Part shown: piece after piece, positions 34,866-43,296 of the stretch | Numbering within the stretch: the first letter of the stretch is position 1 | Layout of the letters: each line of letters opens with the position of its first letter | From: an uncultured Fretibacterium sp. | GTDB lineage: Bacteria; Synergistota; Synergistia; Synergistales; Aminobacteriaceae | Direction of reading: 5' to 3' | NCBI GenBank assembly: GCA_946186205.1 | Contig: CAMHMH010000009.1 | Location: forward strand, 1-64,000 | DNA length: 64,000 bases | Notes under the pieces: model-generated | What the model was told of the DNA's origin: nothing | Seen by the model: the letters and a program-made list of their open reading frames with translations, nothing else | Databases searched by the model: none | Program-made: the position numbers and the translations under genes

Positions 34866-35054
34866 TTCGTTTTTGCGACTCTGACTCGTGATTGTCGATT
34901 CAGTTTTGAGTCGATCGATTCGTGATTGCCGATTCGGTTTTGACTCATTGATTCGGTTTTGACGCTTTGAATTTTGACTCGGCGATTCGCTTTTGACTCA
35001 TAGGCTCGGTTTTGATACGCCCGGTTTTGACTCGTCGATTCGGTTTTGAGTCAT
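34863..35054. repeat. Array of about ten degenerate ~18-bp repeats
   Basis: Consensus about CGATTCGGTTTTGACTCAT. Clear copies start at 34896, 34930, 34949, 34983 and 35036; others are partial. Most abut with no spacer, unlike CRISPR. The array fills most of the treC-NhaC gap upstream of the terminator, so it would be in the treC mRNA tail. Related sequence occurs at 22747-22848 in the MmeI-like gene start. Confidence 0.8.
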
Positions 35055-35082
35055 CAATATCATTCCAGGCATTTCGATTCGT

Positions 35083-35127
35083 AACCAGCGGTTTAATTTC
35101 GCAGCTTTCAAACTGTGCCCGCTGGTT
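35083..35127 (+). terminator. Terminator of the trehalose operon
   Basis: AACCAGCGG (35083-35091) pairs perfectly with CCGCTGGTT (35119-35127), followed by ATAATTTTAT. The 27-base loop is long for an intrinsic terminator, so it could have another role. Confidence 0.6.
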
Positions 35128-35152
35128 ATAATTTTATGTGAGGGAATAAATC

Positions 35153-35161
35153 TGCTACAAT
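35153..35161 (+). promoter_or_regulatory. Extended -10 promoter of the NhaC gene
   Basis: TGCTACAAT, 43 bases before the start codon. Confidence 0.45.
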
Positions 35162-35204
35162 AATTCGCACAATTCAATCTTAAACTTTTCAGGAGTGATA
35201 GTTT

Positions 35205-36680
35205 ATGTTAGCTCTGATTAAGTTAAGCCCCGTTCTTGTGCTCGGCATACTAATGAGGCTTGGACTTGATATTCTTCTTGCTGCTCCTCTCTCAATGGTC
35301 TACGCGATCGCAATCGGAATGATTTTCGCTCACGTCCGCTTCAATGACTTGATGGACGCTGCAATAGAGAACCTGAAGCATATCCTCATAGTGTTTCTGA
35401 TTCTTCAGATGGCTTACGCTGTAGCAACGTGCTTCATGGAGACGGGAGTCGCGGCTGAGATAATCACAATCGCGCTGAATCTCGGAATAACCGCGAAACT
35501 GATCCCGGCTGTAGCTCTCATAGTTACTGCAATACTATCAATCGCGACGGGAACATCATGGGGAACATTCGCGGCTTGCGCTCCGATATTCTTGTGGCTT
35601 AATCACATTGTCGGAGGGAGTTTAGTCCTCACAATTTCGGCCATTGCCGGCGGCTCATGCTTCGGCGACAACATCGGACTCATCTCAGACACAACGGTCG
35701 TAAGCTCAAGCCTTCAGGGAGTCCAAATCACTGACAGGGTAAGGCATCAGGGTGTATGGTCGTTCCTTTGCTTAGTGTGCGGGGTCGCGGCGTTCTACTT
35801 TTCGGCTGCAAGCATGGGACTTCCTGATACTGTAGGCAACGCGAACGAGGCAATAGCGCAGATACCCCAAACAGTTTGGGACGCATTGTCTGAGAAGAGA
35901 GCAGCTGCCGTAACACTGCTGAAACAAGTCCAGGCGGGCGGGCTTTCGTGGTATATGATTCTCCCGTTAGTAGCTGTTCTTGTTCTTGCGGGAATGGGCG
36001 TAAACACTCTCATTTGTCTCGGCTCCGGGATTCTTGGCTCGCTGATTTGCGGCTACATTGCCGGGACTGTTACGGATGTCATGAAATTTCTTGAGATGGT
36101 GCAGTCAAGTTTTGCTGACGCGGGAAGCTGGGTTATCGTCATGATGATGTGGATCGGCGCGTTCGGCGGAGTAATGCGGAGGATGGACGCTTTCGGGGCG
36201 ATTGCGACTCTCGTCATGAAGTTCGTACACAGCGTGAGGCAGCTGATGTTCGCGAACGGACTCTTATGCCTCGTGGGCAATGCCGCTCTTGCTGACGAAA
36301 TGGCGCAGATCGTAACAATGTCCCCAATCATCAAAGACTTGACCGACAGGCACGTGAAGGGCGACGAAAAATCAATGTACAAACTTGCGCTGAGAAATGC
36401 AACGTTTGCTGACGCGATGGGGGTATTCGGCTCACAGTTAATCCCGTGGCATGTATATCTTGCGTTCTTTGCGGGAATCGCTTACGCCGTTTACCCTGTC
36501 GCAGAAGGCACCGTAACAATTGCTGATATTATCCTTCACAATTATTTGGCGTGGATTGCTGTATTGTCTATGCTGATTCTTACGGTAACAGGGCTTGACA
36601 GATTCGTGCCGTTATTCCGCATTCCTTCTGAACCTGAAGTGAAGCTCGTGAAGGACAGCGAAATAACACTGGCAAAATAA
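35205..36680 (+). CDS. NhaC-family Na+/H+ (or organic acid) antiporter
   Basis: Inner-membrane ion transporter of 491 residues with about 11-12 hydrophobic helices. Family marks are IATGTSWGTFAACAPIF and the conserved GGSCFGDNIGLISDTTVVSS. NhaC proteins exchange sodium for protons; some relatives carry malate/lactate or amino acids, so substrate is only provisional. AGGAG precedes the ATG. Monocistronic. Confidence 0.88.
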   Translation: MLALIKLSPVLVLGILMRLGLDILLAAPLSMVYAIAIGMIFAHVRFNDLMDAAIENLKHILIVFLILQMAYAVATCFMETGVAAEIITIALNLGITAKLIPAVALIVTAILSIATGTSWGTFAACAPIFLWLNHIVGGSLVLTISAIAGGSCFGDNIGLISDTTVVSSSLQGVQITDRVRHQGVWSFLCLVCGVAAFYFSAASMGLPDTVGNANEAIAQIPQTVWDALSEKRAAAVTLLKQVQAGGLSWYMILPLVAVLVLAGMGVNTLICLGSGILGSLICGYIAGTVTDVMKFLEMVQSSFADAGSWVIVMMMWIGAFGGVMRRMDAFGAIATLVMKFVHSVRQLMFANGLLCLVGNAALADEMAQIVTMSPIIKDLTDRHVKGDEKSMYKLALRNATFADAMGVFGSQLIPWHVYLAFFAGIAYAVYPVAEGTVTIADIILHNYLAWIAVLSMLILTVTGLDRFVPLFRIPSEPEVKLVKDSEITLAK

Positions 36681-36706
36681 TCACAAAGGGCCGGGAAATT
36701 TCAGCC

Positions 36707-36750
36707 TGATATAATCTGAGCAGGGCTTGAAGTTTACGGCTCTGCTTTTA
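36707..36750 (+). promoter_or_regulatory. Extended -10 promoter with immediate hairpin before trpF
   Basis: TGATATAAT (36707-36715) is followed at once by AGCAGGGC (36719-36726) pairing with GCTCTGCT (36739-36746) and TTTTATTTT. The hairpin can be the NhaC terminator; but transcription from the -10 box would start at its foot and give a leader resembling an attenuator. No leader peptide rich in Trp is seen. Confidence 0.5.
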
Positions 36751-36785
36751 TTTTACCCAAGAAAAGAATCACGAGGCTAATAGAA

Positions 36786-37409
36786 ATGGTGAAAGTAAAA
36801 ATCTGCGGTATATGCCACGAGTCCGAGGTCGCAATAATGAATGAGCTAGTCCCGGATTTTGTCGGCTTTGTCTTTGTGCGAAAGAGTCGGCATTTCATTT
36901 CCCCCGAACACGCAAGCTATTTGCGCTCGAAACTGAAGCCGGGCATTAAGTCTGTAGGAGTCTTCAACAACGAATCACTTCACGGCGTGGCAATGTGCGT
37001 TGAAACGGCCGGGCTTAGCATGGTTCAGCTTCACGGAGATGAGACCGGCGAATACATTGCGGCATTGCGTGAGTACATTCGCTGCCCGATAATGAAAGTC
37101 TACAGAGTCGCGAAACCTATCGACGCTGAGAAGGCGTTGTATTCCACAGCTGACTATGTGATGCTTGACGGAGGGAGCGCGGGCGACGGAAGAACTTTTG
37201 ACTGGTCAATGTTGGGACGAATGAGACGGAAATTCTTTCTTTCAGGAGGTCTTAACCCCGACAACATTCAGCAGGCGTTATTGTTAGATCCTCAGCCTTA
37301 CGCACTCAGCACAAACTCAGGAGTCGAGTCTCACAGGACAAAAGATTTCCGCAAGGTCATGAAGTTCATTCAGACGGTCAAGAGCTTCAAGAAATCGGGC
37401 AACAGGTAA
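36786..37409 (+). CDS. trpF: Phosphoribosylanthranilate isomerase
   Basis: Converts N-(5-phosphoribosyl)anthranilate to CdRP in tryptophan synthesis. 207 residues, TIM barrel. Catalytic cysteine in VKICGI, then DFVGFVF, VQLHGDE, the acid aspartate in VMLDGGSAGDGRTFDW and LSGGLNPDN. The phosphate-binding end reads LSTNSGVES where DVSSGVE is usual. No other trp gene is near. It is followed after one base by a DMT-family exporter gene, so the two are probably one transcript. Confidence 0.92.
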   Translation: MVKVKICGICHESEVAIMNELVPDFVGFVFVRKSRHFISPEHASYLRSKLKPGIKSVGVFNNESLHGVAMCVETAGLSMVQLHGDETGEYIAALREYIRCPIMKVYRVAKPIDAEKALYSTADYVMLDGGSAGDGRTFDWSMLGRMRRKFFLSGGLNPDNIQQALLLDPQPYALSTNSGVESHRTKDFRKVMKFIQTVKSFKKSGNR

Positions 37410-37410
37410 A

Positions 37411-38268
37411 ATGATTCAGCTTTTATTAGCGGGTATTCTCTGGGGGACGATAGGAGTCTTCGTGAAGGGGCTTTCGTCTCTCGGTGCTGACGGAACACTG
37501 ACAGCCTTCCTTCGTATGTTCTTTGCGTTCGCTGTCATTCTTTCGGTCTCACTCTTCAGGCATGGCCGCAAAATTATTCTTCATGACAAAGCCGCGCTGT
37601 TTTACTGCGTGTTATTAGGGCTTGTCTCAAACGGACTCTTCAACGTCTTCTACACATCATCGATACGCATTAACGGAATGGGAATCGCAAGCGTGCTTCT
37701 GTATACGGCTCCTGTCTTCACGGCTATAGCTTCAGCAATAATCTTCCGGGAAAAATTCTCTGCGCTCAAAATTTCTGCGCTCGCTGTGAACATCATCGGC
37801 TGCATTCTCACAGTAACGGGCGGCAATCTCTCACTGAACAGTATCAACATGGCCGGGGTTCTCGCAGGACTCGGTTCGGGTTTCTGCTACGGAATGGCGG
37901 CGGTAATAGGGCGGCTTGCTGGTGAAAGGACTGACTCATTAACCGTGAGCATGTACAGCTATCTTTCGGCGTTAATGTTTCTCGTGATATTCATGAGGCC
38001 GGATATATCTTTTGCATTGAGTGAGACGAAAATTTTGGGACTGGGATTACTTTACGGGCTAATACCTACCGCGCTTGCATACTTGGTGTATTATAACGCC
38101 CTGAAGGTGATACATGACACGTCAAAAGTTCCTGTGATAGCTTCCGTTGAACCTGTAACGGCGGTGCTGATAGGGACGATAATATATAATGAGCGAATCG
38201 GAACGGCGAATCTTGTCGGGGTTGCAGTTGTAATGATTTCAATTATCATAATGGCAAAGGCAAAATAA
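37411..38268 (+). CDS. EamA/DMT-family transporter
   Basis: 285 residues with ten hydrophobic helices in two EamA repeats (first starting LLAGILWGTIGVFVKGL, second LAGLGSGFCYGMAAVIGRL). Such proteins usually export amino acids or other small metabolites across the inner membrane. The ATG follows the trpF stop by one base; coupling suggests a tryptophan-related substrate, an inference only. Confidence 0.88.
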   Translation: MIQLLLAGILWGTIGVFVKGLSSLGADGTLTAFLRMFFAFAVILSVSLFRHGRKIILHDKAALFYCVLLGLVSNGLFNVFYTSSIRINGMGIASVLLYTAPVFTAIASAIIFREKFSALKISALAVNIIGCILTVTGGNLSLNSINMAGVLAGLGSGFCYGMAAVIGRLAGERTDSLTVSMYSYLSALMFLVIFMRPDISFALSETKILGLGLLYGLIPTALAYLVYYNALKVIHDTSKVPVIASVEPVTAVLIGTIIYNERIGTANLVGVAVVMISIIIMAKAK

Positions 38269-38295
38269 ATTTTACACATACAGGTGATATATAAC

Positions 38296-38982
38296 ATGTC
38301 GAAAATTGCAGTGGCAGTACTGAACCGCAAAGGCGGAGTCGGCAAAACAACAATAGCGTTGATACTCGCTGAAATAGCCCTTGTGAGGCATAACAGAGTC
38401 CTCGCAATAGACCTTGACCCCTCGCGGAACTTCTCTGACGCTCTCGGCTTCATGAAGAATTACTTTCACTCCTCACTGCGCGTAAAAACTACCCTCGAAG
38501 ACAAAGACGCAGATGCCCCGGAAGAATGGATCGTGATCGACTGCCCTCCCACTGTAGGCGAAACAGAAAAGTACGCAATTGATTTCGCGGATATAGTTAT
38601 TGTTCCTGTGAGGCCGGATTTCTTTTCGCTGTCGAATTTGGGCGTGATGTACAACGTCGCAAAGAAAGCATACAAGGGAAAAGCACAGCTCCCGCTCGCC
38701 AAAGTCGGCTATGACAATTCAGTGATGGCGAAAATCTCAAATCAGCTTATCTCCGAGCGTGATTACCCCGTCGCAGAAGATCTCCCGCTTCACAAGCACA
38801 TACCCTTCAACATAACGTCCGGGCGAATCTGGTCAACAGGATTAATTGCACGTTCGCGACAGCCCTATGAGCGTCTCTATGACAAGATAATAATTGCCGT
38901 CGACAAGGTGAGGAGCGGAATAACGGACATCAAAGAAGTATGGACAGACAGAAAAGAGGAAACGCCTGACGATGAGAACTAA
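38296..38982 (+). CDS. ParA/MinD-family ATPase
   Basis: 228-residue P-loop ATPase with the deviant Walker A KGGVGKTT near the N-terminus, switch AIDLDPS and Walker B IVIDCPP. Members position DNA, protein clusters or appendages by ATP-driven patterning on nucleoid or membrane. No C-terminal amphipathic MinD helix and no N-terminal DNA-binding domain are seen. ATG at 38296 has AGGTGAT seven bases upstream; the GTG at 38284 falls inside that site. The next gene overlaps it by 11 bases, so the acidic protein there is likely its partner. Not a chromosomal parAB locus: no ParB is present. Confidence 0.82.
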   Translation: MSKIAVAVLNRKGGVGKTTIALILAEIALVRHNRVLAIDLDPSRNFSDALGFMKNYFHSSLRVKTTLEDKDADAPEEWIVIDCPPTVGETEKYAIDFADIVIVPVRPDFFSLSNLGVMYNVAKKAYKGKAQLPLAKVGYDNSVMAKISNQLISERDYPVAEDLPLHKHIPFNITSGRIWSTGLIARSRQPYERLYDKIIIAVDKVRSGITDIKEVWTDRKEETPDDEN

Positions 38983-40237
38983 ACCCAGAAGATTCCAGGG
39001 GCTTGAGAATTTACGCTCGGCAATTGACTTACGTGAAACAGACTGGCGCATAGAAAACGGAGAAGACCCCGAGACAGTTGAACAGGAAGTAAAAGACAAG
39101 ATCAGGGAAATCAATTCACAGTTTGAAGATTTTGCCCCGCGCAGACCGTCAAGAACCGAAGCAAGAACACCCGCGCACGCAGAGAAGGAATTACCCGGAG
39201 AACCTGAAGTTTCACGTGAGCAGACAGAGTCAGCCCGCATGAAACTTTCAGCAGACAGATTTTTGGGCGTGAGCAATGAGCCTGTTGCGCTGGAAGAGTC
39301 TGAAGCACCTGAAATCACGAATGAAGCAGACAATGAGCCGGAAGCAGCAGAGATCATCCCTAACAAAGAAGGCCGGCACTCATGGCTTTACAACGAGGTA
39401 ATGAAGGCCATCAATGACGCGGCAAAAGGAAGCCCCGCAAAAATTATCGCCGTATTCATTCCTGTCGTGCAGAACGGAAAAGAGTTTGAAGATTTGCCCG
39501 CCGATGAAACCGTAACAACTTCCCCGATTGATATTAGCCTCGCGAAAATTGAAGCTCACGGAAATGAATCGCACGCTGAAGATGAGTCGCCCGAAATTGA
39601 ATCACCCTCAGAAGATTTCAACCTTATACCCGAAATTCAGCCCGAACAGAAAGCCGAGATTGCAGAAACTTTCAGGGAGATGGAAGAAAAACTTGACGAG
39701 CTTCAAGAGGACAAAGAAGAATCAGAAGCCTTGACGCAGGATAACGCGACGGATATTTCACCGTCAGAAGAAACCGTAACTGTCATTGAGGAATCAGAGC
39801 CGGAAATCTCAGAGGAAGAGTCAGCAGTTGTTACGGAGGACTCAGCGCAGGAAGTTTTCACGGACGAATCAGACTCAGCATTTGTTACTGAGGACTCAGC
39901 AGATGACATTGACACATTGACGGAAGAGTCAGAGCCGGAAATCACGAAGCCTGAAGATGAAGCCGAGTATGAAGTGGAAGATGATGACGATATTCTTCAG
40001 GACGGCGAGCCTATGGAGTATGAAGAAATAAGCACGGATGAAAGCACAGCGAATGAATCAGGCCATGAAGAATTAATGCTGACCGATGAGCTTGATGATG
40101 ATGAAATTTTTGATGAATCACTGACTGAAGTACACAAAGCCGATGACGATAAAGCAATCATTGTTGAGGAGGACGGAATTTTTATAGCTCCTGATGATGA
40201 AGACGAAATAGAAATTATCCCTGACCCCAAACGCTAA
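38972..40237 (+). CDS. Highly acidic disordered protein coupled to ParA-like ATPase
   Basis: 421 residues. Residues 1-60 are basic/helical (RRFQGLENLRSAIDLRE), about 130-170 form a small folded stretch (HSWLYNEVMKAINDAAKG...IIAVFIPVV), and the remainder is low-complexity Glu/Asp/Ser with repeats such as ESEPEI and VTEDSA. No family recognised. The start lies inside the ParA gene (11-base overlap), so the two are made together; the basic N-terminus could bind the ATPase as ParB-like or McdB-like partners do with their short charged N-termini. Role unknown. Confidence 0.6.
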   Translation: MRTKPRRFQGLENLRSAIDLRETDWRIENGEDPETVEQEVKDKIREINSQFEDFAPRRPSRTEARTPAHAEKELPGEPEVSREQTESARMKLSADRFLGVSNEPVALEESEAPEITNEADNEPEAAEIIPNKEGRHSWLYNEVMKAINDAAKGSPAKIIAVFIPVVQNGKEFEDLPADETVTTSPIDISLAKIEAHGNESHAEDESPEIESPSEDFNLIPEIQPEQKAEIAETFREMEEKLDELQEDKEESEALTQDNATDISPSEETVTVIEESEPEISEEESAVVTEDSAQEVFTDESDSAFVTEDSADDIDTLTEESEPEITKPEDEAEYEVEDDDDILQDGEPMEYEEISTDESTANESGHEELMLTDELDDDEIFDESLTEVHKADDDKAIIVEEDGIFIAPDDEDEIEIIPDPKR

Positions 40238-40252
40238 ATAACGAAAAGGATT

Positions 40253-40292
40253 CCTCCGCAAGTCAGCAGGATTCAGCGGAGGGATTTTTTTT
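40253..40292 (+). terminator. Terminator of the ParA operon, inside the end of ksgA
   Basis: CCTCCGC (40253-40259) pairs with GCGGAGG (40276-40282), then eight T (40285-40292). The arm and T-run also encode the last residues of the convergent ksgA (KKNPSAESC). Confidence 0.9.
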
Positions 40293-41030
40293 GCGCCCGT
40301 AAATTTCAAGCCATTCATTGACTGTGAGATCTTCAGCCCTCATTGAGCCGTAATTCAGAACGTCAGCAAAATCTTTCAGGTTGTTCGAGAGAGTCTTGCG
40401 CCTGTGTGAAAATCCCCTGTGCAGAATCTCACTCCACAATGAGTCGCAGGCAAGCTCAAAATTTTTCTCTAACACAATTTCAGCGAGAACAGAGTCGACA
40501 TTAGGAACCGGCCTGAAACATTCGCGGGGAACATTGCGGACAATAACAGCATGACCCATCGCCTGAACCGTAACGCCGAGGGGATAACGTTCTTTCGTGT
40601 CTTCCGGGGCAATAATCCTCATGGCCGACTCTTTCTGAAGCATATAGAGGTGATACTTCATGCCGCGAGCCGCAAATCTCAGAAGCTCCCAAAGAAGCGG
40701 GGTCGTAATGTTGTAGGGAATATTAGCGATGACTTTATTCGGGAAGGGACTCAATGACGAGTAATCGAACTTCACAGCATCACCCCAATGAAGAGTCAGG
40801 CGCGAGTCATTTCCGGCAGTCTCTTCAAGCTCCGGCCTCATTCGCTCGTCAATCTCCACAGCGTGGACGCACTTCACATTTTCAGCAAGAAGAGCGCGAG
40901 TCAGCACGCCATGCCCCGGCCCAATCTCAAGAACAACATCATCAGGCGACAAACAAGCACGGCGAATTATGCAGGCAAGAATATTTTTGTCGACAAGAAA
41001 ATTCTGCCCGTAACGCTTCAACGCCCTCAT
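40263..41030 (-). CDS. rsmA: 16S rRNA adenine dimethyltransferase
   Basis: KsgA/RsmA: dimethylates A1518 and A1519 of 16S rRNA during 30S maturation. 255 residues. SAM site VLEIGPGHGVLT, then HAVEIDERM, the adenine-handling VIANIPYNITTPLL and the C-terminal GFSHRRKTLSNNL. Starts in a 4-base ATGA overlap with the upstream PAS-GGDEF gene and is the last gene of a six-gene operon. Confidence 0.95.
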   Translation of the reverse strand: MRALKRYGQNFLVDKNILACIIRRACLSPDDVVLEIGPGHGVLTRALLAENVKCVHAVEIDERMRPELEETAGNDSRLTLHWGDAVKFDYSSLSPFPNKVIANIPYNITTPLLWELLRFAARGMKYHLYMLQKESAMRIIAPEDTKERYPLGVTVQAMGHAVIVRNVPRECFRPVPNVDSVLAEIVLEKNFELACDSLWSEILHRGFSHRRKTLSNNLKDFADVLNYGSMRAEDLTVNEWLEIYGRKKNPSAESC

Positions 41031-42307
41031 AAACTTCTCGCAAGCACCGTGATATTTCCCCCGCTGTTCACGGCTTCTGTCATTGCGTCATAAGCTGCCC
41101 CGACGAACTCACTTACGCTCATATATCCCCCGTCTGACAAGTCAGCAGCACCGGCACTGAACACGACATCTTTAGCCTTTGCGCGGATCTCATTTGCCAT
41201 CACTACAGCCGCAGCCCCCGAACAATCACAAAGCACCATAAACTCATCATTGCTCCATCGTCCCAGCATGCTCCCGGGCCGTGAAGATATTTGCCTCTGC
41301 ATTGAGCGTACGAAACCGCGTATGATTCTCCCTCCGGCCATGTAGCCCCGAGCGTCGTGTATTATTCTGTAGTTGTCGACACGAATCATTATTAGGCTCA
41401 AATGCTCGCCGCTCTGTATCGTATCGCTGAGCTTGCGACGAATCATATGCTCCATTCCGCGGCGGTTAAGGACTCCCGAATATGTGTCAGACGTTAATAG
41501 CCTCCTCAGCTGGTCATGAGTCCTCCGAAGCTCCGTAACGTCCTCGAACGTAAGAAGGATACACTGACTCCCGTTCCATTCGATTGGTGAAGCGTGAATG
41601 ATTATGCGCCTCATCGAATCAATCTCAGCATCTTGGGGAATCTCGTTAAGTTCCTCGTCAATAAACGGCATAAGGTCAAAGGGACTGAAATTTTCAGCGG
41701 CAGAAATATCCGGCATTGTGCATTCCGCTGACCCTGCGCGCCGCAAAAGCATGTGAGTTATCTCAGAGTTTACTTCAGGCGAGACAAGCTCAACGATATT
41801 CCGTCCGACAAGAGAAGCCCTCACGCATGAAGCAAGAAATTTGTTGACCGCTAGAAAGACTCCGTTGTGATCCACTATGCCCGCCCTGAATGGCACGGAG
41901 TTAAGTATTTCGGGGTCGCTGTGAATCACCGGGGGCAGCGCGGGTGAATTTTTCTTGGGACTCTCTGAAGATATTCGCAGGACGACTCCCGCTATGCCCT
42001 GACCGTCAAGCCTTAATGGTGAGGCAGTAAGCTCCCAGATTTTGCCGTTCTCGGAAATTTCGATAGCGTTCGAGTCTCCGAGACATGCCGCCGTAAGTGC
42101 CTCGTGAATCCCTATGTCTATGTCTGTGATTAACGGGGGGTAGCTTCTTCCTTCCTCGCATTTGTGGCCGAACAGTCTTGCCGCAACAGCTTTATACCCG
42201 TTTGTAGCGTGAAGGAGTTTTCCCTTTATGTTAATGACACAGCAGAGGAGTCCCGGACATGAATCCAGAACTCCGCCCCATACTGTTGAGCTAGTCTGCG
42301 TAGCCAT
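41027..42307 (-). CDS. PAS-containing protein with degenerate GGDEF domain
   Basis: About 426 residues, cytoplasmic. Two PAS-like segments (about 10-115 and 150-270) precede a GGDEF domain (about 285-425, DTYSGVLNRRGMEHMIRR). The active loop reads WSNDEF, so both glycines of GGDEF are changed and diguanylate cyclase activity is unlikely; it may bind nucleotide or act as a receptor. ATG at 42307 overlaps the galE end by 17 bases and matches the coupling seen across this operon; the longer frame to 42466 would run inside galE. Confidence 0.8.
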   Translation of the reverse strand: MATQTSSTVWGGVLDSCPGLLCCVINIKGKLLHATNGYKAVAARLFGHKCEEGRSYPPLITDIDIGIHEALTAACLGDSNAIEISENGKIWELTASPLRLDGQGIAGVVLRISSESPKKNSPALPPVIHSDPEILNSVPFRAGIVDHNGVFLAVNKFLASCVRASLVGRNIVELVSPEVNSEITHMLLRRAGSAECTMPDISAAENFSPFDLMPFIDEELNEIPQDAEIDSMRRIIIHASPIEWNGSQCILLTFEDVTELRRTHDQLRRLLTSDTYSGVLNRRGMEHMIRRKLSDTIQSGEHLSLIMIRVDNYRIIHDARGYMAGGRIIRGFVRSMQRQISSRPGSMLGRWSNDEFMVLCDCSGAAAVVMANEIRAKAKDVVFSAGAADLSDGGYMSVSEFVGAAYDAMTEAVNSGGNITVLARSL

Positions 42308-43280
42308 TAGGGTGGGACTGATGCCACTTCCACGCCGTAGCAATAATATCTTCCATGCTGACGATTTCCGGCTTCCAGTGAAGAATATCATGTGCCTTTG
42401 TGCTGTCAGCCACGAGCCTCGCGGGGTCTCCCGGTCTCCTTTCGCCGATTTTCGCGGGAATTTCATGGCCTGTAACTTTGCGGGCTGCCGTTATCATCTC
42501 CATGACTGAATATCCGTCTCCGCTGCCGAGGTTGAATATATTGCTTTCACCGCCGGAACGCAGGTATTCAAGCGCGAGAATGTGAGCTTTTGCGAGGTCT
42601 TCTACGTGAATATAGTCTCGTATGCATGTTCCGTCCTTCGTGGGGTAATCATCGCCGTAAATAGTAACGTGATCTCTTTTTCCGAGCGGCACTTGAAGGA
42701 TAAGCGGTATCAAATGAGTCTCGTTCCTGTGATCCTCTCCTATAGTCCCGTCGTGCCATGCTCCTGCAACGTTGAAATATCTCAGTGATACATAACGGAT
42801 GTCATATCGCCGTGATACCCAGTTCATCATTTTTTCCATGATGCGTTTGCTTTCGCCGTAAGGGTTAGTCGGTTCTGTCGGGTCTGTCTCAAGAATGGGA
42901 ATCCTTTTCGGCTCACCGTATGTCGCTGCTGTTGACGAGAATATTATCCTCATGACATTGTGTCTCTGCATCGCTTCAAGAAGGGTAATCATTCCGCCCA
43001 CGTTGTTGTTGAAGTACTTCAGCGGCTTATCAACGCTTTCACCGACGAGAGAATACGCGCAGAAATGTATTACCGCCTCGATTTTGTTCTCCGTAAAAAT
43101 TCTGTCAAGGACTTCTGCGTTTCGTATATCGCCCTCGTAGAATTTTATTCCTTCCGGCACTGACGCTTTATGACCTGTTTCGAGATTGTCGACAACGATA
43201 ACATCATCGCCGTGCTGAGTGAATGCCCTTACGTTGTGGGAGCCTATGTAGCCTGCTCCGCCGCAAATTAATACCGACAT
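42291..43280 (-). CDS. galE: UDP-glucose 4-epimerase
   Basis: Interconverts UDP-glucose and UDP-galactose, for galactose use or surface polysaccharide precursors. 329 residues, extended SDR. NAD site GGAGYIGSH at the N-terminus, SSTAATYG serine region and catalytic PYGESK. AGGAGG precedes the ATG. It sits after a glycosyltransferase and lipoprotein gene in the same operon, which points to envelope glycan synthesis. Confidence 0.94.
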   Translation of the reverse strand: MSVLICGGAGYIGSHNVRAFTQHGDDVIVVDNLETGHKASVPEGIKFYEGDIRNAEVLDRIFTENKIEAVIHFCAYSLVGESVDKPLKYFNNNVGGMITLLEAMQRHNVMRIIFSSTAATYGEPKRIPILETDPTEPTNPYGESKRIMEKMMNWVSRRYDIRYVSLRYFNVAGAWHDGTIGEDHRNETHLIPLILQVPLGKRDHVTIYGDDYPTKDGTCIRDYIHVEDLAKAHILALEYLRSGGESNIFNLGSGDGYSVMEMITAARKVTGHEIPAKIGERRPGDPARLVADSTKAHDILHWKPEIVSMEDIIATAWKWHQSHPNGYAD

Positions 43281-43296
43281 GATAAAAATTCCTCCT

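Noticed and set aside
34863-35054. CRISPR-like repeat array
   Set aside because: Units abut or nearly abut, vary strongly, have no unique spacers of constant length and no cas gene is near.
38296-40237. Plasmid or chromosome partition locus (parAB) marking an origin
   Set aside because: No ParB, no parS-like palindrome and no replication gene; surrounding genes are ordinary chromosome genes.
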